DNA of 64,000 nucleotides from Bombella favorum (GTDB taxonomy: Bacteria > Pseudomonadota > Alphaproteobacteria > Acetobacterales > Acetobacteraceae), in NCBI RefSeq assembly GCF_014048475.1, contig NZ_NWUS01000003.1:1-64000 (forward strand), given 5' to 3'. The notes below the pieces were generated by a model that was not told where the DNA came from, searched no databases, and saw only the letters and a list, made by a program, of their open reading frames with translations. This document shows, piece after piece, positions 19,845-28,139 of the stretch. The translations under genes were made by a program, and so were the position numbers. How positions within the stretch are numbered: position 1 is the stretch's first letter; each line of letters opens with the position of its first letter.

Positions 19845-20768
19845 ATGACAGACACTCTTTTCTCCCCCGACAGGACATCACCAGCGCAGGAGGTGGATCA
19901 GTCCAGCTTCATGAAGCTCGTTGTCGAGGCCAGCAAGACAGTGCCAGTACTGGTAGAGTTCTGGTCTCCCTCTTCAGCTACATGCCAGCAGCTAACCCCC
20001 GTTCTGGAAAAAACCGTCCGCGCCACAGAGGGGCGGGTAAAGCTGACACGGCTGGATGTAACGGCCAACCGGACACTGATAGCGCAGCTTCTTCAGATGG
20101 GATTACCTCTGCAAGCTACCCCCACGGTGGTCGCCTTCTGGCAAGGGCAGGTGCGTGATCTCTTCCAAGGTGTGCAGCCAGAAAATAAGATCAAAACCTT
20201 TATTGAGCAGCTTCTAAAAGACAGTGGGCAGGCCATGCCCGTTGCAGAGCAGATCAAGAATGCCGATTCTGCATTGCAAGCTGGAGAACTGGCCGAGGCG
20301 ATCAACCTCTATGCTGGGGTGCTGGAGAGCGAGCCGGAAAATGCTGCCGGTTGGGCCGGGCTGATCCGCTGCATGATCGCCATGGATGACATAGAGGGCG
20401 CAGAAGAGGCTGCGTCTCAGATTCCGGAAGGCATCAATAACGACCCTCTCATTATCAGTGCCCTAAGCAGCCTGAAGCTCTATCAGGAAGGGCAAGAGCG
20501 TGCGGGAAAGATTGATGAGATTCGCCAGAAACTGGATCAATCCCCCCATGATGCAGAGTTGAAAACAGAACTCGCCAAGGCCCTAAACAGCACAGGCCAG
20601 CGGGAAGATGCCGCCGAGCTGCTACTGGGCATCATCGCCGGGGATAAGGACGGGACCACCGGACAAGCCGCCAAAACCGAGCTTCTAAAATTCTTTGAAG
20701 CTTGGGGCATGACAGACCCCGCCACATTGGCGGCCCGACGCAAACTGTCCTCCTTACTTTTTTCATAA
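19845..20768 (+). CDS. cnoX: Thioredoxin-domain co-chaperone CnoX (YbbN)
   Basis: CnoX is a holdase that protects proteins from hypochlorous acid damage and hands clients to GroEL or DnaK. The 307-residue protein has a thioredoxin domain (about 20-130) in which the usual CxxC is SATC in WSPSSATCQQLTP, like the single-Cys SQHC of E. coli YbbN, so it is not a classical oxidoreductase. The rest is a set of tetratricopeptide-like helices. It heads a three-gene run with the Lon N-domain protein and the UPF0434 protein, an arrangement common in alphaproteobacteria. Confidence 0.9.
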   Translation: MTDTLFSPDRTSPAQEVDQSSFMKLVVEASKTVPVLVEFWSPSSATCQQLTPVLEKTVRATEGRVKLTRLDVTANRTLIAQLLQMGLPLQATPTVVAFWQGQVRDLFQGVQPENKIKTFIEQLLKDSGQAMPVAEQIKNADSALQAGELAEAINLYAGVLESEPENAAGWAGLIRCMIAMDDIEGAEEAASQIPEGINNDPLIISALSSLKLYQEGQERAGKIDEIRQKLDQSPHDAELKTELAKALNSTGQREDAAELLLGIIAGDKDGTTGQAAKTELLKFFEAWGMTDPATLAARRKLSSLLFS

Positions 20769-20856
20769 CCAATCAGCCGTAAAAAACGACCATATGCAGG
20801 GAAATGGTTCATCCATAATGCGGTCCCTGCCCGCCCTACTGTGGAGGACATATCCC

Positions 20857-21534
20857 ATGCCTAATACACACAATGCCACCCGTGGTGCGCCCTCTGACAC
20901 TAGACGTCGCATTCCGGCCCTAACAGATATGACACTGGCGGACCTTCCGCCCCGTATTGGGCTGCTACCACTGGCAGGGACGATCCTTCTACCACAGGGG
21001 CAACTACCCCTGACCATCTTCGAGCCCCGCTATCTAACCCTCCTGGAAGACTGCCTCACCCAGCATCGCCTCATCGGCATCATCCAGCCCTCCGAGGCTG
21101 CCAGCTACGGCGACATGAATCCCCCACTGGAATCAGTCGGCACCCTTGGGCGGGTTACCTCCTTCATGGAACAAGAAAGCGGGCAGTTTTTCATCACCCT
21201 TACAGGGGTCTGCCGGTTCCGCTTGCTACAAGACCAACTGACAGATCGAGGATGGCGAGAAGGACGCATCAACACGATGCCATTTTCTCACGATCTTCTG
21301 GAAAGCCCGTCCCTTAATCTCGACCGCAAGGACTTTGCTACGGTCCTCCAATATTACAACGAACGCCACGCTATTCCTATCAACTGGGATAACCTGAAAA
21401 AGCTGGATGATGACACATTGCTTTCAATGCTGACCATGCTCCTGCCATTCCCAGCCGATGTAAAACAGAGACTTCTAGAATGCCCAGACCTTACGGAACG
21501 AGCGAGCCTGCTCTTGGATGAACTATCCCGCTAA
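20857..21534 (+). CDS. Lon N-terminal (substrate-binding) domain protein
   Basis: A 225-residue protein made only of the Lon substrate-binding domain: IGLLPLAGTILLPQGQLPLTIFEPRYLTLLEDCL, then GVCRFRLL, and the helical LLSMLTMLLPFPADVKQRLLE. It has no AAA+ or protease domain and therefore no peptidase activity of its own; a role in substrate delivery has been proposed for the family but is unproven. The ATG at 20857 is chosen because GGAGG lies 9 bases upstream; the frame is open from 20794. Confidence 0.9.
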   Translation: MPNTHNATRGAPSDTRRRIPALTDMTLADLPPRIGLLPLAGTILLPQGQLPLTIFEPRYLTLLEDCLTQHRLIGIIQPSEAASYGDMNPPLESVGTLGRVTSFMEQESGQFFITLTGVCRFRLLQDQLTDRGWREGRINTMPFSHDLLESPSLNLDRKDFATVLQYYNERHAIPINWDNLKKLDDDTLLSMLTMLLPFPADVKQRLLECPDLTERASLLLDELSR

Positions 21535-21645
21535 GCCAGCTGATGAGCCTCATAGAGGGTGAGGGGCCATCACATAGGGCTGGTCCCTCACCCTCGAGCG
21601 TTTTATGCTCGCCTCCACCATAGCCGCCCACATGAAAAGGCCATC

Positions 21646-21828
21646 ATGACCAACACAGCCCCTTCCCCCGAACTTCTGGCCCGCCTTGTCTGCCCTATCA
21701 CAAAAGGGCCTGTCCGCTACGACCCGGACAGCAACAGCATCATCAGCCCTCAAGCCGGACTAGCCTTCCCTGTGCATGATGGTATTCCCGTCATGCTGCC
21801 AGAACAGGCCACAACGCTGGAAGGCTGA
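21646..21828 (+). CDS. UPF0434/Trm112-like small protein
   Basis: A 60-residue protein with [17 protein letters not shown] and [17 protein letters not shown], the signature of the UPF0434 (YcaR/Trm112-like) family. The family is small and conserved, often found next to this same Lon-domain protein. Only one cysteine is present, in VCPITKG, which is usual for the alphaproteobacterial branch, so zinc binding is unlikely. The ATG at 21646 is chosen because it leaves the family's length. Confidence 0.88.
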   Translation: MTNTAPSPELLARLVCPITKGPVRYDPDSNSIISPQAGLAFPVHDGIPVMLPEQATTLEG

Positions 21829-21877
21829 AAACCTTCTCCCGTCCCGTTGCGCACCTCCTACCAGATAGCTCTCCCCC

Positions 21878-22264
21878 TTATTTCTGCTGGGCCGGGGGAG
21901 CACCGTAGGAGGCTTCGGTGTGTGTCTGTGCTGGGAAATGAGGCAGATCATCCCCACCACCATTGCTTCCCTCCCGCGTATGGACGGTACGACCTGAAAT
22001 TTCATCCGGTGTTGGCTGAATGGACTGCACCATCGGTACCATTCCTCCTGAATAAGGTGGCATGGGGTGATGCAGCTCCCGGAACGGTTTTTTCGGGTAA
22101 GCCTCCCTCATGTCCGCTTTGGGCAAATGATGCACGGGGGCATCCTCGTCCTCTTCCGCTGCACAACCTGCCAGAAGAACACAGCCCAACACACAGGCTG
22201 ACATGGCCCGGAAGACCGGACGGACGAACAGGACAGGGGGAAAAGACAGCCTCATGACCTTCAC
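21878..22264 (-). CDS. Putative lipoprotein, Pro/His-rich
   Basis: A 128-residue product whose N-terminus is a lipoprotein signal: hydrophobic ACVLGCVLLAGC with lipobox LAGC, followed by an acidic EEDED stretch. The mature part is low in complexity, with HHLPK, HHPMPPYSGG and a Gln/Pro tail, and has no recognisable fold. It is convergent with the UPF0434 gene and divergent from the phosphatase gene. Starts at Met1, Met4 or Met21 are possible. Function unknown. Confidence 0.6.
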   Translation of the reverse strand: MKVMRLSFPPVLFVRPVFRAMSACVLGCVLLAGCAAEEDEDAPVHHLPKADMREAYPKKPFRELHHPMPPYSGGMVPMVQSIQPTPDEISGRTVHTREGSNGGGDDLPHFPAQTHTEASYGAPPAQQK

Positions 22265-22303
22265 CCTATAGCACTTCTGTACGATTGACGAAGACCCGTA
22301 GCC

Positions 22304-22981
22304 GTGAAAAGAACGGGCATGTTCAAAGGCACCCTTTCCTCCCCCATACAGCGGCTTCGTGCGTGGTATGATGGCCTATTTGTCGATCATGCCATCTTCC
22401 GGCTGGTCTGGACGAATCTAGCCCCTGTCGTGCCAGAACGTGTCTGGCGCAGCAATCACCCCACACCGGGCCGCCTGCGCCGCTGGCGCCGGACTCTGGG
22501 GCTGGTCATGGTCATCAATCTCCGTGGGCACCGGCAATGTGGGGCCGATGCTCTAGGGCGTGAAGCCTGCCAGAAGCTAGGTCTCCCCTATCTCGACATG
22601 GCTTTCGAAAGCCGCAATGCCCCCCATAAAGACCGTATTCTCCGCTTTCATCAGCTGTATACCGAGGCCCGCTTTCCCCTGCTGTTACATTGCAAATCCG
22701 GGGCGGATAGGGCCGGTCTAGCCAGCGGACTCGTCGTTCTATTTGAAGGCGGCACAGCTGAAGAAGCCCTCAAACACCTACACTGGCGCTTCCTGCACTT
22801 CCGCCGGTCTCGCACCGGGATTCTGGACGCTTTTTTCCAGCTTTACCAAAAAACGGCAGAGGGACGTCTCCCCTTCCTCGACTGGGTAAAACAGGAATAT
22901 GATGAAGAGGCACTCCGCAATACTTACAGAGCCGGACGCTTCAGCTCGTTTCTAAATGATGCAGTCTTACGGCGGGAGTAA
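22304..22981 (+). CDS. Tyrosine/dual-specificity phosphatase-like protein
   Basis: A 225-residue protein with the cysteine phosphatase signature HCKSGADRAG (HCx5R, near residue 131), preceded by a general-acid region and by VMVINLRGHRQCGADALGREAC. It looks like the bacterial tyrosine-phosphatase-like family seen near envelope polysaccharide genes, though no such genes are adjacent. Start is a GTG at 22304; an ATG at 22319 is equally possible. No signal peptide is visible, so a cytoplasmic location is likely. Confidence 0.75.
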   Translation: MKRTGMFKGTLSSPIQRLRAWYDGLFVDHAIFRLVWTNLAPVVPERVWRSNHPTPGRLRRWRRTLGLVMVINLRGHRQCGADALGREACQKLGLPYLDMAFESRNAPHKDRILRFHQLYTEARFPLLLHCKSGADRAGLASGLVVLFEGGTAEEALKHLHWRFLHFRRSRTGILDAFFQLYQKTAEGRLPFLDWVKQEYDEEALRNTYRAGRFSSFLNDAVLRRE

Positions 22982-23002
22982 ACATCTCCCCAACACTCTG
23001 GG

Positions 23003-23470
23003 TCAGGAAGAGCGTTCTGCTACATCCCGAATAAAATTCATCAGCTGCTGACGAATCTTCTCATCACTGATGCTGTAATAGGCACGTGCCAACTCCAGAG
23101 TTTCCGGCAGCATCAAGAGTTCGATCCCGCCATCTTTCTTATCTGGCGTTTCGCTAGACGTCTTTTCACTACTGCCCTTACTCTTCTGGAAAGGGGCCTG
23201 CTTTTCATGCAGTCTTCCCATCCTGACATCTGAACTGCCAAAGCCTTCCAGCTCATCAAAAAAGAAACCGACAGGTACTTCCAAAATCTGAGCCAACTCG
23301 TACAGACGCCCCGCGCCAACACGATTTGCCCCACGCTCATACTTCTGCACTTGCTGGAAAGTGATCCCAAGTGCCTTAGCCAATTTCTCCTGTGAATATT
23401 TCCGTAACCCCCGAAGGAGTCGAATCCGTCTGCCTACATGCGCATCGACAAACGACGCCAGCTCTGTCAT
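23003..23470 (-). CDS. XRE-family transcriptional regulator (PraR-like)
   Basis: A 155-residue regulator: the helix-turn-helix is RRIRLLRGLRKYSQEKLAKALGIT followed by FQQVQKYERGANR (about residues 15-55), then a charged linker and a C-terminal helix ARAYYSISDEKIRQQLMNFI. The layout matches the alphaproteobacterial lnt-linked XRE regulators (PraR/phyR-type names vary). The ATG at 23470 is preferred over the GTG at 23479 because GAAGG is about 10 bases upstream. It lies 97 bases downstream of lnt on the same strand, as in other alphaproteobacteria. Confidence 0.87.
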   Translation of the reverse strand: MTELASFVDAHVGRRIRLLRGLRKYSQEKLAKALGITFQQVQKYERGANRVGAGRLYELAQILEVPVGFFFDELEGFGSSDVRMGRLHEKQAPFQKSKGSSEKTSSETPDKKDGGIELLMLPETLELARAYYSISDEKIRQQLMNFIRDVAERSS

Positions 23471-23567
23471 CAATCCCACACCTTCAAATAGAAACGAGTC
23501 GAAAAGTTCTACTATTCATCCATAGTGGTTAACAATAAATTATCTTTTCCATGACATAAGATTGTCC

Positions 23568-25097
23568 TTATGTATCTGCCCTGGCCCGCCGCCATCTCGT
23601 GAGGGCTACCCCCACCAACAAAACGGACATCAGGCACGGTATCCAACGCCCTATCATGGCGAATGGAGTCACTGCCTCCGGCCCGGGCAGCGGGCGAATG
23701 AGTACTTGCGCCCTGCCCCATTCTGTCCGCCCCATTTCCCTGCCCCGGGCATCATAAATAGCAGACACACCACGGTTATTAGCAAAGACAACGGGCAACC
23801 CTTCTTCCACAGCTCGCAAACGTCCCGTAGCCAAATGCTGCCGTGGCCCAGCACTATTGCCATACCAAGCATCATTAGAGATCGTCAGCAGCCAATCGGG
23901 CCGTGCCCCCGGAGCAACAACACTGCCAGAAAAGACGATCTCATAACAAACCATAGGGCCGACACGGCCAATCTGTGGCAAGTTCCACGTCTGAAGACCC
24001 GGCCCCGGTACCACCTCGGCTGGAAGCAGATGAAATGGTATGATCCACGGGTCATATTCTCCGAATGGAACCAGACGGCTTTTATCATAAATAGCCTCTA
24101 TATGGCCGTCCGAGGCGAGTGCCATCAGGCTATTATACCAACGACCTACCCCACCTGCCCGCCTATCCGACCCAAGCAGCACCGGGGCACCAGCCGCTGC
24201 ATCGGCAATCATCTGACGCGCCCCTTCCTCTTCATCCAGAAGGCCGGGGAAAGCCGATTCCGGCCAGATGACAACAACAGGGCGGCCCGGCAACAGATGT
24301 TGCGCCTGCCTCACGCCTTGCGATGTTAGCTCAAGGTAAGACCGAAACTGGGACACGGCACTATCCCGCTCCAGCACTTCATTCTCTGTAACATTTCCTT
24401 GAACAATCACAGCAACCGGATTGATATGCCCCGGCAGGACGGCCTTATGCTCGGCACGCCACGCTCCCCATCCGCACCAAAGAGCCGCACAAACGCCAAC
24501 AGCCAACACAGCCCGACGCCCCTGCCAAAGAGCCAGCGAAGCCAGAACCAGCATCAATGTCAGACCATCCACACCGATCAAGGACGCCGGCTGGATGAGC
24601 CAATCCCCCAACCAACCCGGCACCTCCAGCGCACTACCCAGAGGATTCCACGGGAAACCGGAAAAATAAAAAACCCGGGCCATATCAGCCAGAGTCCAGC
24701 TTCCAGCGAACATCAACACCCGTGGCCAACCTGCAGGAACAAGACGACACAGCACAGCAGGAACCATTATGAGTGGGGCAATCAACAGGGCAACACCGGG
24801 GGAGGCAAAAGGCACCACCCACCAGAATTCATGCACACGGGTTAGGATCGCATTTGTCAGCCAATACAGGCCCGCCGTGTAATACCCCATCCCGAAAAGA
24901 AAGCCCCACAAGGCGGCTGAGCGGTGATTAGGGGCTGCGCAAACAGCCTGATAAAAAATACCCAACACCAAAGGCAGGACTGGAACAAGGCAAAGAGGCG
25001 GTAGAGCCAGCGCAGCCAGCCCACCTAGCACCAGCATGAAGATGGCACTGCGCCATCCTCCTCGCCGCAGAAGGAAGCACAACGCCTTCATCTCCAT
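23568..25097 (-). CDS. lnt: Apolipoprotein N-acyltransferase
   Basis: Lnt adds the third acyl chain to the N-terminal Cys of lipoproteins in the inner membrane. The 509-residue protein has an N-terminal bundle of several membrane segments (from IFMLVLGGLAALALPPL onward), then the periplasmic nitrilase-like domain with all three catalytic residues visible: Glu in WPESAFPG, Lys in YDKSRLVPFGEY and Cys in MVCYEIVFSG, followed by NDAWYGNSAGPRQH. It ends in a last membrane segment. It follows olsB by 11 bases, so co-transcription is likely. The substrates would include the many lipoproteins in this window. Confidence 0.95.
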   Translation of the reverse strand: MEMKALCFLLRRGGWRSAIFMLVLGGLAALALPPLCLVPVLPLVLGIFYQAVCAAPNHRSAALWGFLFGMGYYTAGLYWLTNAILTRVHEFWWVVPFASPGVALLIAPLIMVPAVLCRLVPAGWPRVLMFAGSWTLADMARVFYFSGFPWNPLGSALEVPGWLGDWLIQPASLIGVDGLTLMLVLASLALWQGRRAVLAVGVCAALWCGWGAWRAEHKAVLPGHINPVAVIVQGNVTENEVLERDSAVSQFRSYLELTSQGVRQAQHLLPGRPVVVIWPESAFPGLLDEEEGARQMIADAAAGAPVLLGSDRRAGGVGRWYNSLMALASDGHIEAIYDKSRLVPFGEYDPWIIPFHLLPAEVVPGPGLQTWNLPQIGRVGPMVCYEIVFSGSVVAPGARPDWLLTISNDAWYGNSAGPRQHLATGRLRAVEEGLPVVFANNRGVSAIYDARGREMGRTEWGRAQVLIRPLPGPEAVTPFAMIGRWIPCLMSVLLVGVALTRWRRARADT

Positions 25098-25108
25098 GAC
25101 CAGACCTT

Positions 25109-26050
25109 CTAATCTAGCGCATCCTTCAGGCGGCGCTCATAGTGACGATAGTATTTATCCGCCAGAAGCTCGCTTTTAACGAGTACGGCCACATCGGTAG
25201 TGTTGAACTGCTCATCCACCACAGCGCCATCCCCTACATAACCACCAAGGCGCAGATACCCCTTGATAAGCGGTGGCAATTTGTTGATGCAGGTGCGACG
25301 ATCCAGCGTGGCGGGATCAACCCGGCACATATCAACATAACGCTCTGGCAATGCACGAACACGCAAAGCAGGCGGTGCCAGATGGTTATGATAGAGCCAT
25401 GTCAGCTCATCACTCATGGTATCCGGAGATGTGCCATGCAAGCTGGCACAACCAAAGAGCACGTCGATCCTATGTAGGAAGATATAGGACGCAATCCCCC
25501 GCCAGAGGAGCTGCATAGCGGCACGACCACGATAATCCCGAGCCACGCAGGAGCGCCCAACTTCAAGAAGACGCCCTGAGAAATCAGTCAGGCAGGAAAT
25601 GTCATATTCATCTGCCGTATAAAAACGGCCACCTTCGCCAAGCGAATCGGAACGTAATAGACGATACGTCCCCACCACACTGGCACCACCACTGCCAAGA
25701 GCGTGGTCTACGACCAGAAGATGATCTGCGATCTCATCGAACTTGTCTGAGTCCAGACGGGTTCGCAACGCCTCCTCGCTAGGATGAGCACCCATCTCAT
25801 CAAAGAACACACGATAACGCAGAGCCTGCGCCGCACGGATCTCTTCCTCCGTCGTGGCAAGGCGCACGCCCAAACTACCACCACGCAACTCCTGAAAACC
25901 GCCTTCACGATTCAGGGCAAGGGTCGCCAAGGTGTCCATTTGCCGCTGCGTTTTCTCGCTGCTGACAAAATGCCCCTTCTCCACCTCTTCTACGTTACAG
26001 GAGGCGATGCATGCATCCCCAGTGATATCTGACGGCCTCTTCCCGGTCAT
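25109..26050 (-). CDS. olsB: Ornithine N-acyltransferase OlsB-like (GNAT)
   Basis: A 313-residue member of the hemolysin-like GNAT family that includes OlsB, which transfers a 3-hydroxyacyl group from acyl carrier protein to ornithine as the first step of ornithine lipid synthesis. Landmarks are QALRYRVFFDEMG, GTYRLLR, LLEVGRSCVARDYRGRAAMQLLWRGI and FGCASLHGT. Compared with the family, it has an N-terminal extension of about 50 residues before SLGVRLATTEEEI. No OlsA partner lies nearby. The assignment to ornithine, rather than another amine, is from family knowledge only. Confidence 0.8.
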   Translation of the reverse strand: MTGKRPSDITGDACIASCNVEEVEKGHFVSSEKTQRQMDTLATLALNREGGFQELRGGSLGVRLATTEEEIRAAQALRYRVFFDEMGAHPSEEALRTRLDSDKFDEIADHLLVVDHALGSGGASVVGTYRLLRSDSLGEGGRFYTADEYDISCLTDFSGRLLEVGRSCVARDYRGRAAMQLLWRGIASYIFLHRIDVLFGCASLHGTSPDTMSDELTWLYHNHLAPPALRVRALPERYVDMCRVDPATLDRRTCINKLPPLIKGYLRLGGYVGDGAVVDEQFNTTDVAVLVKSELLADKYYRHYERRLKDALD

Positions 26051-26067
26051 ACGAAATCAATTACTCC

Positions 26068-26604
26068 CTATGCCCGGCCTGATGGGTTGGACTGGCTCCC
26101 ATCATCAGCCTTTCCTGATGTGGTGTCTTTCTTCCTGTCCGATGCCGTGCGGCGCCCAAAAAGCTCTGCACGGTGGGACATGAGGTCAAACCCCAGCTCG
26201 GCTGCAATCTTTGCCAGCAGGCCGACCAGCTCATCATTCTCAAATTCAATAACATTACCGCTATCAATATCAATCAAATGATAATGATGTCCATTCTCGC
26301 TGGCTTCATAGCGGGCACGGCCCCCGCCAAAATCCCGCCTCTCTAGAATCCCTTTTTCTTCCAGCAGGCGGACCGTCCGGTAAACGGTAGCAACGGAAAT
26401 GCGGCTATCTAGTTCCGAGGCCCTGCGATACAGCTCCTCCACGTCCGGGTGATCTTCCGCTTCGGAAAGAACACGGGCAATAACCCGCCGCTGCCCGGTC
26501 ATTTTCAGACCATGCTTAACGCAGAGACGCGCGATAGGAGAATCACCTACCGCCTCCCCAGACGCAGCACCATCGCGCCCCATTTTTTTTGTGCTCATCA
26601 CCAT
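26068..26604 (-). CDS. fur: Ferric uptake regulator family protein (Fur)
   Basis: A 178-residue Fur-family repressor: winged-helix domain with KHGLKMTGQRRVIARVLSEA and ISVATVYRTVRLLEEKGIL, then the metal-sensing region ENGHHYHLIDIDSGNVIEFENDEL. The C-terminus lacks the CxxC zinc motifs typical of many Fur proteins, as is usual for alphaproteobacterial Fur/Mur, so the metal sensed (iron or manganese) is open. It has an N-terminal extension of about 20 residues; starts at Met1, Met3 or Met8 are possible. It lies upstream of olsB by 17 bases. A 34-bp inverted repeat stands 16 bases before the start. Confidence 0.92.
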   Translation of the reverse strand: MVMSTKKMGRDGAASGEAVGDSPIARLCVKHGLKMTGQRRVIARVLSEAEDHPDVEELYRRASELDSRISVATVYRTVRLLEEKGILERRDFGGGRARYEASENGHHYHLIDIDSGNVIEFENDELVGLLAKIAAELGFDLMSHRAELFGRRTASDRKKDTTSGKADDGSQSNPSGRA

Positions 26605-26620
26605 ATTGATGATCTATCCG

Positions 26621-26654
26621 ATTATGATGTGGTTTGTCCAATCCACATCATAAT
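26621..26654. promoter_or_regulatory. 34-bp inverted repeat in front of fur
   Basis: Two perfect 12-bp arms, ATTATGATGTGG and its complement, are separated by 10 bases, which places the arm centres about 22 bases (two helical turns) apart. On the minus strand the spacer contains TTGGAC, a possible -35 element, with GATAGAT about 17 bases later. This geometry suggests an operator for a dimeric or tetrameric regulator, possibly Fur itself, but it does not read as a classical Fur box. Confidence 0.6.
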
Positions 26655-26719
26655 ACGAAACGCACCCCCCTATTTACAAATGCAGTCATCCCTGCCCCTA
26701 GGGGCAGTATCTGACAATT

Positions 26720-27139
26720 TTAGGATGGTTCGCTAGTCTCACGGCGGCGGCCCAGCCCGATACGCCGTGCAAGAGAAGACCGATGATTAGCATAATTAGG
26801 TGCAACCATTGGATATTCCGGCGGCAGGCCCCAACGCTCACGATATTCCTGCGGGGTCATGTTATAAGCTGTTTTAAGATGACGGCGCAGAAGCTTCAGT
26901 TTTTTACCATCTTCCAAGCAGATGATGTAGTCGGGGAAGACCGACTTGCGGGGGGGCACTGCCGGTACCGGCTTCTCTGGCTCAGCCTCAGCGGGTACAC
27001 CAGCATCAGCAAGAGCCCCATGCACTGAGCGGACCAAATCGGGCAGAGCTTCTGCAGCGACATCGTGACTGCTCACATACGCTGTGACGATCTGTGCTGT
27101 CAGCTGGCGCAGAGCCTGTGTTTCTGTCTCAGACGACAT
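26720..27139 (-). CDS. mucR: MucR/Ros-family transcriptional regulator
   Basis: A 139-residue MucR/Ros protein. The DNA-binding core is CLEDGKKLKLLRRHLKTAYN followed by MTPQEYRERWGLPPEYPMVAPNYANHRSSLARRIGLGRR. In Ros the zinc is held by Cys-Cys-His-His; here the second ligand position is Asp (CLED) and the last His position is Ala-Tyr, so zinc binding is probably weakened or lost. Related MucR proteins are H-NS-like and bind AT-rich DNA with TpA steps. The ATG at 27139 is chosen because GGGAGATAGG precedes it; the frame is open from a TTG at 27157. It is followed by fur after 115 bases. Confidence 0.92.
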   Translation of the reverse strand: MSSETETQALRQLTAQIVTAYVSSHDVAAEALPDLVRSVHGALADAGVPAEAEPEKPVPAVPPRKSVFPDYIICLEDGKKLKLLRRHLKTAYNMTPQEYRERWGLPPEYPMVAPNYANHRSSLARRIGLGRRRETSEPS

Positions 27140-27157
27140 AAAAAACCTATCTCCCAA

Positions 27158-27560
27158 GAAATTTAGTTCGACCTATAACGGATTGTAGAGAAAGACAACA
27201 AGAAAAACAGTTTCTGTAATAGTAAACACTTATTGATAAGATAAGAAATTCCCTCACATGAACAGAAATCTTTCCAGCATAATGATACTATATGGAGGAA
27301 TTGCCTCTATTATCAATGGGTTAAATAACAACATATTCCATTTAAAAATGAATTTCCACCTCATATATCATGCTGTTTTATATGAAATATTCTCTATATA
27401 ACAATTTTCTACCATACAAGATATCATTACATGACAATTTAAATATAAGATGTTACAGAAACATGAAAATATATGATATTTTATATGATACCACACAGCA
27501 TTACAGTCTAGCTATGCAGAAAGACCATACACTTACCGAGAAGCCATTCCAGAATTACAC
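27158..27560. other. AT-rich gene-free island upstream of mucR
   Basis: Between the mucR start and the rimI stop lies about 440 bases without a supportable gene. By count, 27181-27480 has 79 G or C in 300 bases (26 percent), far below the flanking genes. It is dense in TpA steps. Open frames of 47 codons (27258, plus) and 75 codons (27370, plus) lack ribosome binding sites and have biased composition, so they are not called. A mucR control region is the most economical reading. Confidence 0.6.
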
Positions 27561-27603
27561 AACATATTCCCAACACCACAAGATACGGGAGCGATAACCT
27601 CCC

Positions 27604-28131
27604 TCAGCCGGGAGACCATCGCAGAAGCCGGGCATCCTCACCATCCTCGTAATAACGGCGACGGACTGCTACTTGCTGGAAGCCAAGTTGGCCATATAGA
27701 CCGAAGGCCGCTTCATTACTGAAGCGCACTTCTAGAAATAAAGTAGCCCTATCCTGCCGGGCTCTCTTTACAACATGGGCCAGAAGACTGCGTGCAACCC
27801 CTCGCCGCTGCCAGTCTGGATGAACCCCCAAAGACAATATCTCGCCTTCATCCATGACATAACGGCTGATGATGAACCCTACGGGCACCATGCCTTGCCC
27901 GCGTGAACTACCATCCACACAAGCCACCCAAGCTTCCACACCCTGTAGTGCCAGAATTTGTCCGATAGCGGTCTTATCCCAGGGCTCCCGCCCTAAAAAA
28001 GCAGCATGATGCAGCACCGACAGAATACGAGCCGCCTCCAGCCCTACGGCGGATAGCTCAATAGCTGGCATTTCCGACCGTATAGGCCTTGCACTCTGCA
28101 CCATGTGAGCCGTCTTACGCTGACAGTCCAT
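27604..28131 (-). CDS. rimI: Ribosomal-protein-S18-alanine N-acetyltransferase
   Basis: A 175-residue GNAT enzyme of the RimI type, which acetylates the N-terminal alanine of ribosomal protein S18. The acetyl-CoA motif is LGVHPDWQRRGVARSLLAHVV, followed by LFLEVRFSNEAAFGLYGQLGFQQVAVRRRYY, the RimI signature. It has an N-terminal extension of about 15 residues compared with E. coli RimI. It lies 8 bases after tsaB, and tsaB-rimI pairing is very widespread, which supports the name. Confidence 0.92.
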   Translation of the reverse strand: MDCQRKTAHMVQSARPIRSEMPAIELSAVGLEAARILSVLHHAAFLGREPWDKTAIGQILALQGVEAWVACVDGSSRGQGMVPVGFIISRYVMDEGEILSLGVHPDWQRRGVARSLLAHVVKRARQDRATLFLEVRFSNEAAFGLYGQLGFQQVAVRRRYYEDGEDARLLRWSPG

Positions 28132-28139
28132 ACCGAGCC

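Noticed and set aside
26680-26705. Terminator of mucR at the 16-base palindrome around 26691
   Set aside because: The palindrome has no loop and no T run on the minus strand, so it is not a convincing terminator.
27258-27401. 47-codon frame in the AT-rich gap
   Set aside because: No ribosome binding site before the ATG and no recognisable protein; explained by base composition.
27370-27597. 75-codon frame in the AT-rich gap
   Set aside because: No ribosome binding site, rich in Tyr, Asn and Lys as expected from AT-rich non-coding DNA.
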